Source: Populus alba
Lineage: Eukaryota > Streptophyta > Magnoliopsida > Malpighiales > Salicaceae
Reading direction: 5' to 3'
Length of the DNA stretch: 64,000 nt
Assembly (NCBI RefSeq): GCF_005239225.2
Contig: NC_133300.1
Location: 2,819,875-2,883,874, forward strand
Position 1 is the stretch's first letter. Each line of letters opens with the position of its first letter. Below the pieces are notes generated by a model, which saw only the letters and a list, made by a program, of their open reading frames with translations, did no database searches and was not told the origin of the DNA. Shown one piece after another: positions 11,686 to 22,829 of this stretch. The position numbers were made by a program, and so were the translations under genes.

Positions 11686-13840
11686 TACTAAGAATCTTGA
11701 ATTTGAAGAGAATAGTACGGGAAATTATACTTTTTTTTCTTGAACTAAGACATACATTAATTTTCTAATGATATTTTATTTGCATTTTAATTCTCTTTTT
11801 TTATATTAATGATCATATTTTTCAAAGTAATTAAGGATCTCCACTTAAACTATGAAAACTTGAATTCCATGAAAATTATTTTAAATTATTTTTTATATAT
11901 TTTTTGATTGTTTTGACATGCAAAATAATTTTTTAAAAATAATAATAAAAAATTATTATTTTAATATATTTTTAAGTGAAAAACACTTCAAAACACAACT
12001 ACTATTACACTCTCAAATACCCCTTTGATCTCACATTCCTTTTTTATTAATTTTGTTTTTTTTTAAATAGGAAAAAAAATGAAAGAGAGTTTGGTGAGGA
12101 AGGAAAGTTTTATAAGTAATGAAGTATATTTTCGAACGAAAACTACTAAATGAAGTATATCGGTCAAATGGCTATATAATTATTTGTAATACTACAGGGA
12201 TTGATTAATCCGTTTTTTTTAAACTAAAGGGTCTGGTCCATAATTAACTCACTTTAAATATTTACAAAAAAAAAGGTATTGAATGTTTATAAACACGTAG
12301 TATATTAAATAAAAAAATTCTAAAAGATTAATATAGAGAGCTGAGAATGAACCGCCCATCGTGAAATTTTAGGTTTTTTTTATATATAAAATCCAGATTT
12401 ATTTATGAGATTATTTAGTACGAAAATTTGTGTTGCTTAGATTCTGTTCGAAGACCAAATGAATAAAATTATGAACAATAAAACTGATATTATCTCCATG
12501 TAGATCTTTTGATGTTTATATATGTTGATTGATTTGTTTGACAAGACATGTAATTTAGGGGTGATTATTTTCTATTCGATTCGGTTTTTATCAAAAAACA
12601 AAATAACCAAATCAAATTTACAAAAAAAAAAAAACTGAAACCGGTTCAAACCGACTGGTTTTGGTGCGGTTCGTTTTTTTAGAACAAAACCCGGTTCAAA
12701 CTAATTTGTATGGTTTTTTCGGTTTTGCTCGGGTTTTTTTTTTTTTTTTCAGTTTGGGTTCGGTATAATTCAATTTGATTCTTTCAGTTTTAGGTTTATA
12801 AAATCAAAACCGAACCAGTTGGTTTTTTTCATGATTCGGTTTTTTTTTTTATTATTTTTTTATTTTCTCAATTTAATTATTTTTTTGCTCATTTTTAACG
12901 TAACGTTTCTAATTCCTTAATGATTGGGATTTGGATTTTGAATAAAAAAGACTTGTGGAAGTTAAAATTTTAGAATTGAATTAAAGAGTTGTTGAATAAT
13001 TAGAAATTAAAATAATAAAAAAATTTACTTGTGCAGAATCAGGGCCATCACCTTGTGATAGCTTGTGCAATGGCATGATGGCTTTGATATAAGGTTTTTT
13101 TTTAATGTTATTGAATTTGTCTAGGTGAGATCGAGTGGTCTAGTGTGTCAATAATGATAATGCTCTGGTGGGTTTTTATATATATATATATAGTTTTCAG
13201 ACCCTGTTTAATTCAAGATTTGGGTTTTGAGATTTGACCGGATCACCGATTGCTCGAATTAATTTTTTTAAAAAATCAAAATGATGTTATTTTAGTAAAA
13301 AAAAAATATAAAAATCAACAGGTTGCGACCGGGTCTTGTCAGGTCAATTAGGTCACCGAGTCATCCCACTAAGTTGCACCGGGTTTTTCCTTCTCCTATT
13401 TTTTCTTCCATCCAGCCAGGTTCTAACCCCGAGTTGGCCGAGTTCCTGGTTGACCTGTCGGGTCAGGCTGGATTTCAAAACTATGTTTTTTTTATTTCTC
13501 CTCTCTCCTCTTTCTCTTTTTTTTTTTAATATTGAGTTGGGCTTGGTTTGGCCTTCTTCTCTCTTCTTCTCATCCAATCTCTCTCTTTTTTTTTCTAAGT
13601 TTTCTTTCTCCCTTCTCTTCAGGCTCGATTGAGCCAAGCCTTGTTAGGCTCAATTGGACCGTCCTCTCTCCTCTTCTCCTTTCTTTCTAGATAAAGTTGG
13701 GCTTTTTTATTTTGACTCTGTGTCATTAAGCAATATTCAAAGCAGAAAACACAAGCAAGCAACTGATATTTACGCTCTCTCAAGTAGTTTAAATCTTTAT
13801 TCTATATAAGCATCTGGTGCTTAATTTTATTTTATTTTAA
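11686..13840. other. intergenic patchwork of old repeats
   Basis: No gene is seen. The segment at 11871-12020 belongs to an AT-rich interspersed family that recurs near 13967, 25735, 37800 and 45350 ('tattttaatatattttt...aaaaaca'). The segment at 12553-12850 is rich in 'cggtt' and 'aaccgg' phrases, like a common plant repeat with a 'ggggtg' end. The segment at 13320-13460 has 'ccgggt' and 'gggtca' phrases, another decayed repeat. Purine/pyrimidine runs at 13490-13620 create spurious frames. Confidence 0.5.
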
Positions 13841-13845
13841 TCTAG

Positions 13846-14180
13846 AAGAATACTATAACGAGTATATCTTGGAAATATGTAGGATTGTAGGTTCACACAC
13901 TTTGGAGAAGCAAGAGGCCCAATGCTTGTTTTCAGTTGTAGAGTAGTCTATTGAGATTGTGGTGGTAACAAAATGTTTTTTATATAGAAATATATTAAAA
14001 TAAAATATTTTATTTTTTAAAATTATTTTTGATATTAACACATCAAAAAAATATAAAAACATAAAAAAATTATTTTTAAAGAATTATAATTTTAAAAATT
14101 TAAAAATATGATTTACAACACATTTTCAAACTTGCTTGTAATATACCTTAAGACTGTGTAGGCAAAAATCACCTAGTAGA
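13846..14180 (+). pseudogene. broken copy of the 1066-1190 cysteine-rich segment
   Basis: The segments 'gaagaatactat', 'ggttcacaca', 'gaagcaagaggcccaa' and 'ttcag(c/t)tg(c/t)' match 1066-1170 in the same order. The copy is then interrupted by about 200 bp of an AT-rich interspersed repeat (13967-14148) and resumes with 'aagactgtgtaggcaaaaat' at about 14151, which matches 1171-1191. The equivalent reading frame has a stop after the first cysteine. It appears to be a dead duplicate. Confidence 0.55.
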
Positions 14181-14329
14181 AGAAATCAGGAAATTGAGAG
14201 GTCCATTGGATTCGATGCTTGTAATTTTTCTTGAAAAACTGAGCTATACATTCGCTAATAATATTATATATTTCAAAATAGTCGAGGATTTTTTATTAAC
14301 CTGATTAATATTGTGATATTGAATTACAT

Positions 14330-15478
14330 TTTAGGAGCATAGTTATTAAATCCGGTTCTAGAGTTGACCCGGCCAAAAAGTCGGGTTCCGGGTTTTATGA
14401 GTTGACCCATAAAACCCTGGTTATTTAAGGTCAGGTTATGTTAAAGATAAGAAATGGAAAAGGAAGGCAATGAAGTGGGGATCAGTGTGGCAGTCATGTT
14501 GTCGGTTGTTTTGTGCAGGGAAGGGACTCATCTCATCACTATCTCCTCACAAAGTTTATTTACCCTCTCTAACTTCATCAAAGCAACCAAGTTGTCTCTT
14601 TTTTTTGAATGATCTGTTTTGTGAAAGGATGAACACGATATGTTGGAAGCTCAGAAGCACACTCATTGCTCTTGTTGCCTCTCTCTCTCCTGAAACTGTG
14701 AGTTTGGTCCCCCCCGCCCCTCGATGACTAAGACCTGCTAACGAAGAGGAAACGGGTGAGTGAAGAGCTTCATTTGCTTCTTCAAATCGGAGCTGTCAAA
14801 AGGAAAAACAAAATAGCTGACCAGCTCCTCAATTGGATGGGACTGGATAATGAAACGGATCGTACCCTTTTAGACGATTTATATAATCACTTATATGATC
14901 TGTCTAAGGAGTAGGGGAGGATTCCCTTCAAATATCTAATCTATTATTTTTTGCCTTCCCTAGGCTCACGTTCCAATTGCAGTCCTCCTACCAGCCATTT
15001 CTTAGCCATTTTTAGTTATCTTGCTTGGAAGTTTTCTTACATCCCCTTCAACGTCCTAGTTAACCTTCAATTTCCTTCAAGTTACAGTCATCAATAGTCA
15101 AGGCTAGAAGGAAGAAATGGAACCCAACGCCAACCCTCAAGATCTCCAAATCCAGATCTTCAATCATCTCAAGCAGACCCAACGCCAACCCTCAAGATCT
15201 TCAAACCCCGATCTTCAATCATCTCAAGCAGACCCAACGCCAACCCTCAAGATCTTCAAACCCCGATCTTCAATCATCTCAAGCAGACCCAACTCCAAAA
15301 CGCCGGGTCTCGTCCGGGTTTGCCCGGGTCGCTCTGGTTATGGGTCGACCCGCCAGGTCGCCCAGGTTTTGCCAGGTCATTGCACTCTTCGGTCTTTTGA
15401 CAAACCCGGACCGGTCTAGCCACCGGGTCCTAGGTCGATCCGCCGGGCCGGTCTGGCTTTAATAACTGTGGTTAGGAG
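14330..15478. mobile_element. TIR DNA transposon, 1.13 kb, non-autonomous, with coding-like inserts
   Basis: The ends are inverted repeats: CATAGTTATTAAATCCGG at 14338 and the complement of ...GGCTTTAATAACTGTG ending at 15470. They are flanked by a 7-of-8 match duplication (tttaggag at 14330-14337, gttaggag at 15471-15478). Eight-base duplications suggest the hAT superfamily; the assignment is tentative. Near both ends lie 'cgggt' and 'gacccgg' rich tracts. The interior is less AT-rich and includes a 58-codon open stretch at about 14736-14913 and the 55-bp tandem repeat at 15126-15290, neither of which looks like transposase. Capture of host gene fragments is a reasonable inference. No transposase is present. 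Confidence 0.7.
15126..15290 (+). repeat. three tandem 55-bp units inside the TIR element
   Basis: Each unit begins 'aacgccaaccctcaagatct' and ends 'catctcaagcagaccc'. The first starts nine bases after an ATG at 15117. Because 55 is not a multiple of three, the frame shifts at each copy and the long frame at 15117-15419 is an accident of the repeat, though the first unit may come from a real N-terminal exon. Confidence 0.85.
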
Positions 15479-15678
15479 AACTATCCTGAATTAATCTAAA
15501 AAAATAAATGGATATCTTTTTTTTAATATAAAAAAAAATTAATAGATTGATGGTCGAGTTTTTAACCAGGATCAAGTGTAGATCAAAGGGTCATCAATCA
15601 ACTAATTAGTCAATTATTTTATTGACATTTTAGGTTCACATTTTTTTTATTTTCTACTAGAAATATAGAAGCATACTT

Positions 15679-16477
15679 GGGCTATATTTGTTTTCTGGAA
15701 ATTGATTTCTGGAAAACTACTTTCCAACCTTTCTTGTATTTGTTTATTATTAGAAAAGTTGGTCAACGAAAAACACTTTCCAAACAAAGAAAAATTTGGC
15801 GTGGTTTCCAGAAAAGTGTTTTTCTTTTATTTTGGGTGAAAAACACTTTCCAAAAGTTATGAAAATTTTATAAATATCATATTATTTACTTATTATAACA
15901 AATTTGATCCTCAAACTTTTGATTATATATATATATATTGTTTTGAATATTTTTTTTTCAATTTCATCCTTTAGAATTTAATTTTTATATTAATTTTTGT
16001 TTTTATTTTTATAATTGTTATTTGCTTTTCCCTTATAATTTTTTAATTGAAATTTTTTATCTATCAAATTTGGTTCTTATTATTTTGATTGTTACTTATT
16101 TTATTTAAAATAATTTATGAAATGTTAATTATTATTATTTTAATTTCTTCATCTTTTAATTTTTTATTTTTTTGATTTGATCTCTATTATTTTGATTATT
16201 ATTTATTTTATTTGAGATAATTTATAAAATTATTTTTTTTTTAATTTCATTCTCATTCAACTTTTTAATTTGTAAAATTTGTTTATTATTATTTTAATAA
16301 ACTTGAAAAAAAAACATTAATAAGTTATTTTCCAGCTTATTTTCTATAACATAACCAAACACTGAAAAATACTTTTCAACTTATTTTTTAATCACTATCA
16401 AATATCGAAAAATAATTTATTTTTTAAAAATTTATTTTTCAGAAAAAAAAAATCTTTCTAACAAATAAACGAGGCCT
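15679..16477. mobile_element. decayed TIR/MITE-like element
   Basis: The left edge ('ggctatatttgttttctggaaa') and the complement of the right edge ('ggcctcgtttatttgttagaaa') are imperfect inverted repeats. The interior is T-rich with 'ggaaaa' and 'actttcc' phrases. No clear target duplication or coding sequence was found. Confidence 0.4.
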
Positions 16478-16479
16478 GA

Positions 16480-17806
16480 CTGGTAGTGTTATGAAGTCTG
16501 AACTGCTACAAGACAACCTTTCTCTTTTGATTGCTCTGCAGCTGGGCCATTCCAGCTAGGTATTGTTGCTTGTCAAAAGGGAAAGGCATAATCTGTAAGC
16601 TAATTTTCGTCATAAATCGATCACTCTGCTCACCACCAGTCATTTTCTTCATATTTCTGTACTTGTGTTGAACAATGCTTTCCATAGCAGGGTGGCCATT
16701 ATGTTTTGGTCTAAGTTACACCGGCTAATGGCAATGTAGATTCCGTGTAAGCCACAGATTGATGGCAACTATGCTTGATGTCAGATTTTCTACACTCTCT
16801 TTTGTTTTTGAACATACCTCCATGAGAATCTGAGTAGAATAGAAATGAAAACAAGAGATTACTTTTCTTGGTGGTTCTATGTTCAGGATTAAACTCGAGA
16901 TATGGCCTATGCCTGAAAGAGACAACTGCACTGCCGGCCAAAGATGCAGCAGATTAGAAACCAAGATATCCAAAATGCTATGTTTTGTCCTCTGTCCAAG
17001 CAACAGATCCAGAGCTATAAATGAGATCTCAACTGAGTCAGATGTTTCCTTGCCCGTATTGTTATATCTGGAATTTGGAACTCTGTATAGCCAACATTTG
17101 AAACATATTTTGTTCTGTAAGTTGTGCTAAAGCAGTTGCCAGTGATCAGGGGCCTCATCACTCGATAAAGTGCATTTCAAGAATTATGGCCTAATTTCCA
17201 CTGCATTTTGGTGAATTATGGCAGAAACTAATGCAATTTAGTGTACCGAATCCTGTTTCCAAGAGAAGCTCAAGATCCTTGGCACAAATTTCCATTGAAA
17301 TTAACATCTTAGCTTGGTAAGAAATGTTGGGAGGCTCAACTTGTAGGCAGGGAGGGGGTTTTCAGCTTCTTGGGATAACTTGTATACTTTTTAATAGTCA
17401 CAAAAGAGTTATTACAACTCCAGCCATATATTATAAGACTCTCCAACATTAATGAGATATGAATGAAAGATTTACACTAGAACAAAATAATTTAACCACA
17501 CAGAGCTCATTTCATGCATTCATGTGCTAGATTTTTGAAGAACTCAATGGATGCTCAAATTAAAGATCCTTGATAGTACAGTGTTTCACTTGAAAGTGAA
17601 AAACTGTAGAATCCTCCATCCCTTTTGAGTCACAAACCATGAAAAATATTGCCAAGACCCAAAACCAAAAAAGAAAATTAAACATGAAATGGGAAATTGA
17701 TAATTTGACCTCACAACTTAGCCTTGCTCTCAAATATATATCATAGGCTCTCCCTCTGTAATTCTTTAACTTTTCTTTCTCTACAAATTAACAACAACAA
17801 CAGTAT
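16480..17806. other. less AT-rich intergenic segment, no gene recognised
   Basis: Base composition from about 16500 to 17400 is more balanced than in the flanks and lacks repeat wording, as in an untranslated RNA, an old pseudogene or a 3' flank. The longest frames (under 95 codons, both strands) have no features I recognise. Confidence 0.35.
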
Positions 17807-18931
17807 TCAAGGTAAAGACTCCTCTTGGCTTTCTTCATATCCCTCCTGGCTCTCATACTCCTCCATGGTGTTGAATTCATTAGGGTTCTCATTATTTCCA
17901 TATGAACCTTGATTTTGAGTGCTTACCTTCCCTGACACGTACTCGTTAGCAGGGTAATAATTCTCATTCTTCACATTGATATAGTACTTACCACCCTCCA
18001 AGAACCTTGTGTCACTCATTCCTTGTCTCTCAGTATTCTTCACATTGTTAGGGTACCTACCACCCTCCATGAACCTTGTGTCACTCATCCCTTGTCTCTC
18101 AGTATTCTTCACATGGTAATAATACTTACCACCATCCATGAATCTTGTGTCACTCATCCCTTGTCTCTCAGTCTCATAGCCATTGTTATTATAGTTTGTG
18201 GTATAGCCATTGTTGTTGTAGTTGTATTTGTTGGTGTTGCCATTGTTGTTGTAGTTGTTGGTGTAGCCATTCTCATTATTTTGATTCTCTGTTTCGTAGC
18301 TTTCACCAGCTAGTTTGTAGCCATTGTTGTAATAGTTGTTGGTGTAGCCATTGCTGTTTTGATTGCCTGACTCATATCTAGCACTGCCAACTTTGTAGCC
18401 ATTGTTGTTGTAATTGCTAGTGTAGCCATTGTTGTTTTGATTGCCTGTCTCATATCTAGCACTGCCAACTTTGTAGCCGTTGTTGTTGTAGTTGCTAGTG
18501 TAGCCATTGTTGTTATTGTTGCTATTTTCATACTTCTTGTCAAAGGGCACGCCATCTAGTTCTTCATTCAAAAGCTCATTTTCATCAACGGCAGTAGTGG
18601 TGGTGGTGGTGGTGGTTGAAGTCTCCTTACGAGGGGAAGTTCCTGAGCCCTCACCGAAAAGGCCATAGCCCTTCTCAATCTCGCCGAGGACCGGTGCTGG
18701 TGCTGGTGCTAGTAATGGCACATCTGGTAGAAAATCTATTGCTGGAGCTGGAGCTGGTGCTAATGTAGGTGCTTGAATTGGTACTGAAGAAATGGTGGAT
18801 TCTTTCTTACCATCGTTGTTTGTGATGCTATAATGTGTGAACTTACTAAAGAACGTGCTCTCTCTAGCTTGGATAGAGGAGAAAATCACTAGAAAAAAGA
18901 AGAAAAACACCTGCTTACCAAAAGAAGCCAT
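17807..18931 (-). CDS. E6-like secreted cell-wall protein
   Basis: A single exon of 374 codons. The start is the ATG at 18931; the frame extends upstream only through a TTG. Residues 1-22 are a signal peptide with an F-rich core, followed by RESTFFSKFTHY, the E6 family's conserved start. Next come an Ala-Pro repeat (APAPAPA, as in arabinogalactan-type proteins), a poly-Thr run, and 'ENELLNEELDG'. A long Asn/Tyr/Gly region of NNNGYTSNYNNNGYK-type units follows, then three tandem copies of a roughly 23-residue unit starting ERQGMSDTRF. The tail is acidic. E6 was described from cotton fibre, and relatives occur in vascular and fibre walls; the biochemical role is unknown. From memory most relatives carry one ERQGMSDTRF unit, so three is unusual. 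The repeats make this locus prone to length variation. Confidence 0.88.
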   Translation of the reverse strand: MASFGKQVFFFFFLVIFSSIQARESTFFSKFTHYSITNNDGKKESTISSVPIQAPTLAPAPAPAIDFLPDVPLLAPAPAPVLGEIEKGYGLFGEGSGTSPRKETSTTTTTTTTAVDENELLNEELDGVPFDKKYENSNNNNNGYTSNYNNNGYKVGSARYETGNQNNNGYTSNYNNNGYKVGSARYESGNQNSNGYTNNYYNNGYKLAGESYETENQNNENGYTNNYNNNGNTNKYNYNNNGYTTNYNNNGYETERQGMSDTRFMDGGKYYYHVKNTERQGMSDTRFMEGGRYPNNVKNTERQGMSDTRFLEGGKYYINVKNENYYPANEYVSGKVSTQNQGSYGNNENPNEFNTMEEYESQEGYEESQEESLP

Positions 18932-19010
18932 TAGAGAAATGACTAACAAGAGATCAAGAAACTTTTAGTTAGGCTTCTCTTGCTATGTTTGAAGCTTCAT
19001 CTCCCGCAGT

Positions 19011-19020
19011 CTTTTATAGA
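19011..19020 (-). promoter_or_regulatory. TATA box of the E6-like gene
   Basis: Read on the minus strand this is TCTATAAAAG, about 80 bases before the ATG at 18931. That spacing suits a short leader, and no competing TATA was seen nearby. Confidence 0.7.
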
Positions 19021-21470
19021 CTATCGAGCATTGTGTTTTTAGTAGCCCGCACAATTATGCGTGGATTGAGGGAAGGGATAATTGTGGGGTAGAAAATAAT
19101 GGCATGTAGTGCCATGCTGCATGTGCTTTCATTGAGACTGTCTAGCAAAAGACAGGACCAAATCTTCTTTAGAAAACAATATACCCACAGAGTTCCTAGT
19201 CAAAAAGCACTTCCTTCTTCTCCTCTAGCTAACACAAAACTTAAAGCACTTCCTTTTGCTTTCAAGGAAGGGGCGGTGTGGTTCAAAATCTGGGGTCCTC
19301 CATCGCTTCGTAGCAGTTGAGTTAGTTAGGCCTCAGCAAGAAAAGCGAGAAGCTAAAGATCAACTCAGATGAGTGTTGGCACTTTATTGCTTTGTGCAGA
19401 TAGTAACTCTTTTCTCCTTTTCTCAGAGTTTACGAGGGAGGTATTGCTTTGGAAACTTTACTTTGGATATGGAGGTAACGTTGTTTCATGGCTTCTCAGC
19501 ACCAATTCCTCTCAATTTCAAGAGAGTGGCACAAGATGATGTATTTTAGTAAAATGTGTCTTGTTTGCTGACGTTAAAGTAAAAGATCAACTTGGATGAT
19601 ATCTTGAGTTTATAGTTATCAATGCAAATTAATTTAAAAATCTATAATTTTGGTTTGATCTGAATAAGTTTAAGTTTTAATTTGATTAAAAAAATTATTG
19701 GTATAGTTAAGCCAAACTTGATCGATCAAAATTTTTTGTTTTCTAGTATCAAAATGTTATGAATTTTTGTTTTTTTATTAATATAAGTGTCCGAATGACA
19801 AATTGCGCATGTATTTTAATTAATTATATAGGTCTAAAATTAATAATCATGTAACTTTTAATAATCTTAAAAATTTATAAAACTTGAACTAATGATCTTA
19901 AAAATAAATTTAGAATATAATTAGCTGAGTACTAGAATTATAATAAGTATGTTTTGAAACAGTGAGAAGCACACAAGCTCACAGGATTCTGTTAAAACAA
20001 GGAAACATGAGCATTATGCTTCGTGTGGCCCAGGTGACCAAATATAGTTATTGATTAGTTACAGACATGTTTCACACCGTTCTTTGATTCTGTCTTAAGC
20101 AAAGTGAAGAACATATGATGATCGGGGCGTGATGATCGGAGATCAATTTCAAAGTTTCTGACTTCTTGTCTCTTTTTTGACGGTGAAGGAATAAATTGAC
20201 CCATTGATTTGAGTTTTGGAAGTCTTCTCCTGAAATTGAGGCAGTGTGAAATCGAGGCAGTGTCAAGTTACGTGTCTCACTTGATGAAAATGAGGTAACA
20301 GCTAGTGTGTGTGCGTGTATATAATAGTATTATACACGTATGTATATGTAAGGCTTTTATATTTTTTTAATACAATATAATATATATCTAATACACATAG
20401 TATATACTAGATTCGATGGCTTGAGTTATGCCAGTGGCCATCCAATTTTTTTAACTTTATGAAAAAATTTAGATAATAATAGTGTTTTTTAAAAAAATAA
20501 AAAAACTTAATACTCGGGTCATTAATTTAATTATATGTAATAAGATCGAATAATCTAATTAAAAAAGTAAACAACTACAGCAAACAAACCATAAAAAAAT
20601 ATTTGACAATAATTAACTAAAAAATGAGTCACCAATATCACATTCTAGTAAAAAAAATAAAAAAAAGCTTACTAAAGACTCATCGTAATTCCACCGTAGA
20701 TATCTTTCACTACCAAAAAAGTTTGCCAATACAATACAAACCTCAAAGGATGTATGATGACATCGAAAAATGTTATATGCTAGAGCAATAATTTAATATC
20801 GAAAGATGAAATCGAAAAAAGAATTTGTCAAAGCAAAAAAAAATAGGAATTACAAAAATAAAGATAAAATATAATAGGAAAAAAAATGGAGTGGAAATCA
20901 TAAAAAAATCAATTCTAAAAATTATCTTATATTTCATAAATAGCAATTAAAAAAACGATGATCAATTTGATAAATAAAAAATTTGAATAAGGATGAAATT
21001 GAAATAAAATTACACTTTCATTAATAATTTTAAATAAAATAAATAATAAAAAAAAACATGAATTAATTTTTAAAAAAATTAAAAAACTGATTTGTAAAAT
21101 TGGTGGGCAGGGTCAAACATGGAGGGAGGGCCTGACAACACTAAATGGAAGGTCCGTTTGGTGCAGGCGCTGTTAGGTTATGAAGGTATCATCGATACAA
21201 ATCAGCCACCCTGGAAAAAACATTTTTGACTACCAAAATTAGCTGTAAGCGACTAAGCGTCATTCAAATTAGGTAGAGTGATTGACATGTGCTAAATTAC
21301 CCCTAACTAAAACAGAGAATAAAGGGGGGGGGGGGGAAAAAAAACTGATAGCACAGTGATGAAAATACTCTCAATGCAAGATATAAAAATTTAGACTTCA
21401 AAGGGTCATTAGGTATTTTTATTGTGTTCTTCAAAAGGAAAAGATGAAAACGCCCTCGTTACACGTTAAA
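19021..21470. other. upstream region of the E6-like gene and intergenic DNA
   Basis: No gene is seen. A C/G-balanced segment at 19081-19550 may be promoter. From 20450 to 21110 the DNA is A-rich with 'ggatgaaattgaa' phrases, and it is roughly the reverse complement of 15950-16300, so both may derive from one repeat. A run of about 14 G lies near 21324. Confidence 0.4.
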
Positions 21471-21474
21471 GTGT

Positions 21475-21662
21475 TTTTATTTTATTAATATGGATGTCTA
21501 AATTAGCTTTATATGCACCTTAACTAATCCTACGAGCCCTTAAAGTTAACAATTATATAAATAATATGACTATTATATTAACAACCATAAGACTCGAACC
21601 TGAAACCACATAAAGAAGCAAACCTTTTAGTCTCAATTTCTTATCACTAGACCACCTATAGA
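21475..21662 (-). mobile_element. tRNA-derived SINE
   Basis: On the minus strand a Pol III A-box-like sequence (TGGTCTAGTGATAAG, near 21641-21655) is followed about 40 bases later by a B box (GGTTCGAGTCT, 21590-21600). A body with 'gggctcgtaggattagttaaggtgc' and 'agacatcc' and an A-rich end near 21475 come next. This arrangement, with the 'attag..aggtgc' 3' domain, is common in plant SINEs, including Salicaceae families. It has mutated enough that transcription is doubtful. Confidence 0.65.
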
Positions 21663-22781
21663 TGGTTAAAAAAAAATATTTTTTTTAATCATAAGAGTAG
21701 ATAGATTATTTTATTATATAATTTTAAATGAAAATATATATAAAAAAAAACCCTATATGGTATCCTTATAATTTCCAATCAAAGTCATTTTACAGAGAAA
21801 TGTTTGTCCTATTATTTGTCAATTTTAAAATGCCCATATGGTCCTATTGTGCAGACACTTTCACCTTAAACCATCATCTTATTAGTTTTTTTAAAAGGAC
21901 AAGATAGTAAAAACATTATTCCTGGTACCAGGCAAGGGAGAAGCATGGGCTGGGTTCTGATTTCTAAGGGAAATCTCATTGTTCATATATATTGATTGTG
22001 CTGGATCAATGGAAGAAGATATGGAATTTGTCTCAAAAAACCAAATGGGTCCAAGTTTTGGGTCTATATTCAGAAGAAGTTTCTTTAGACAATGGGCTTT
22101 TTTTAAAGGCAATGAAAAATATTAAATTTAATGAGTAAAATATAAATATTTAATTTTTTTATATTATAGATAATAAATAAAGTATGAATATAATAAAAAT
22201 TTAACTTGAAAGTTGTGTTGTCGTTTACTGAATATAAATTATGAAAAAGAGAGAACACAGATTCATTAGTCTTTTATTCAGATTTTCTTTTGATCGTTAT
22301 AATGCAATATATATCCACCAATCTACTCATCAATTTATCATGCTTTGTAAGCTCAGAGACGACATGACGTTTAGAAGGCCATGTTCTGGTGCTTTCATGT
22401 GGGACTGCCATGCCATGTCACCTTCCTCTTCAACATTTGACTTTTCTCCTTCTGACTCTTGTCAGAACACCACCGTGCGGCACTCTTGTGGCTGTTAAAT
22501 TTTCAAGGCTAAAACATTATTTTAGCACCTACAGTTTTAGTAACATTATACTTTGGTCCCCAGTTTTTACATTTATGCAATATTATCAGCTCTTGCTGGT
22601 CCTTCATCAGTTCAGCTCTCAATTTTTTTGAGGTATGGAAACAATCAAAGTGTTTTTTTATAAGTAAAACTATAATATTTTTAATTCTTATGAATAAAAG
22701 TGTTTAGAGTTTTTTTTTTTTTTACAAAACAGAAAGTATGAATCTTGATTGTAAATTTAAAAATTTAGCAAAGAATTGTAT

Positions 22782-22829
<48 letters not shown>

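Noticed and set aside
13323..13637. Overlapping frames on both strands
   Set aside because: They arise from pyrimidine runs and a decayed repeat.
18023..18555. Val/Ile- and Cys-rich plus-strand frames and a Thr-rich minus frame
   Set aside because: Other-frame shadows of the Asn/Tyr/Gly repeat of the E6-like gene.
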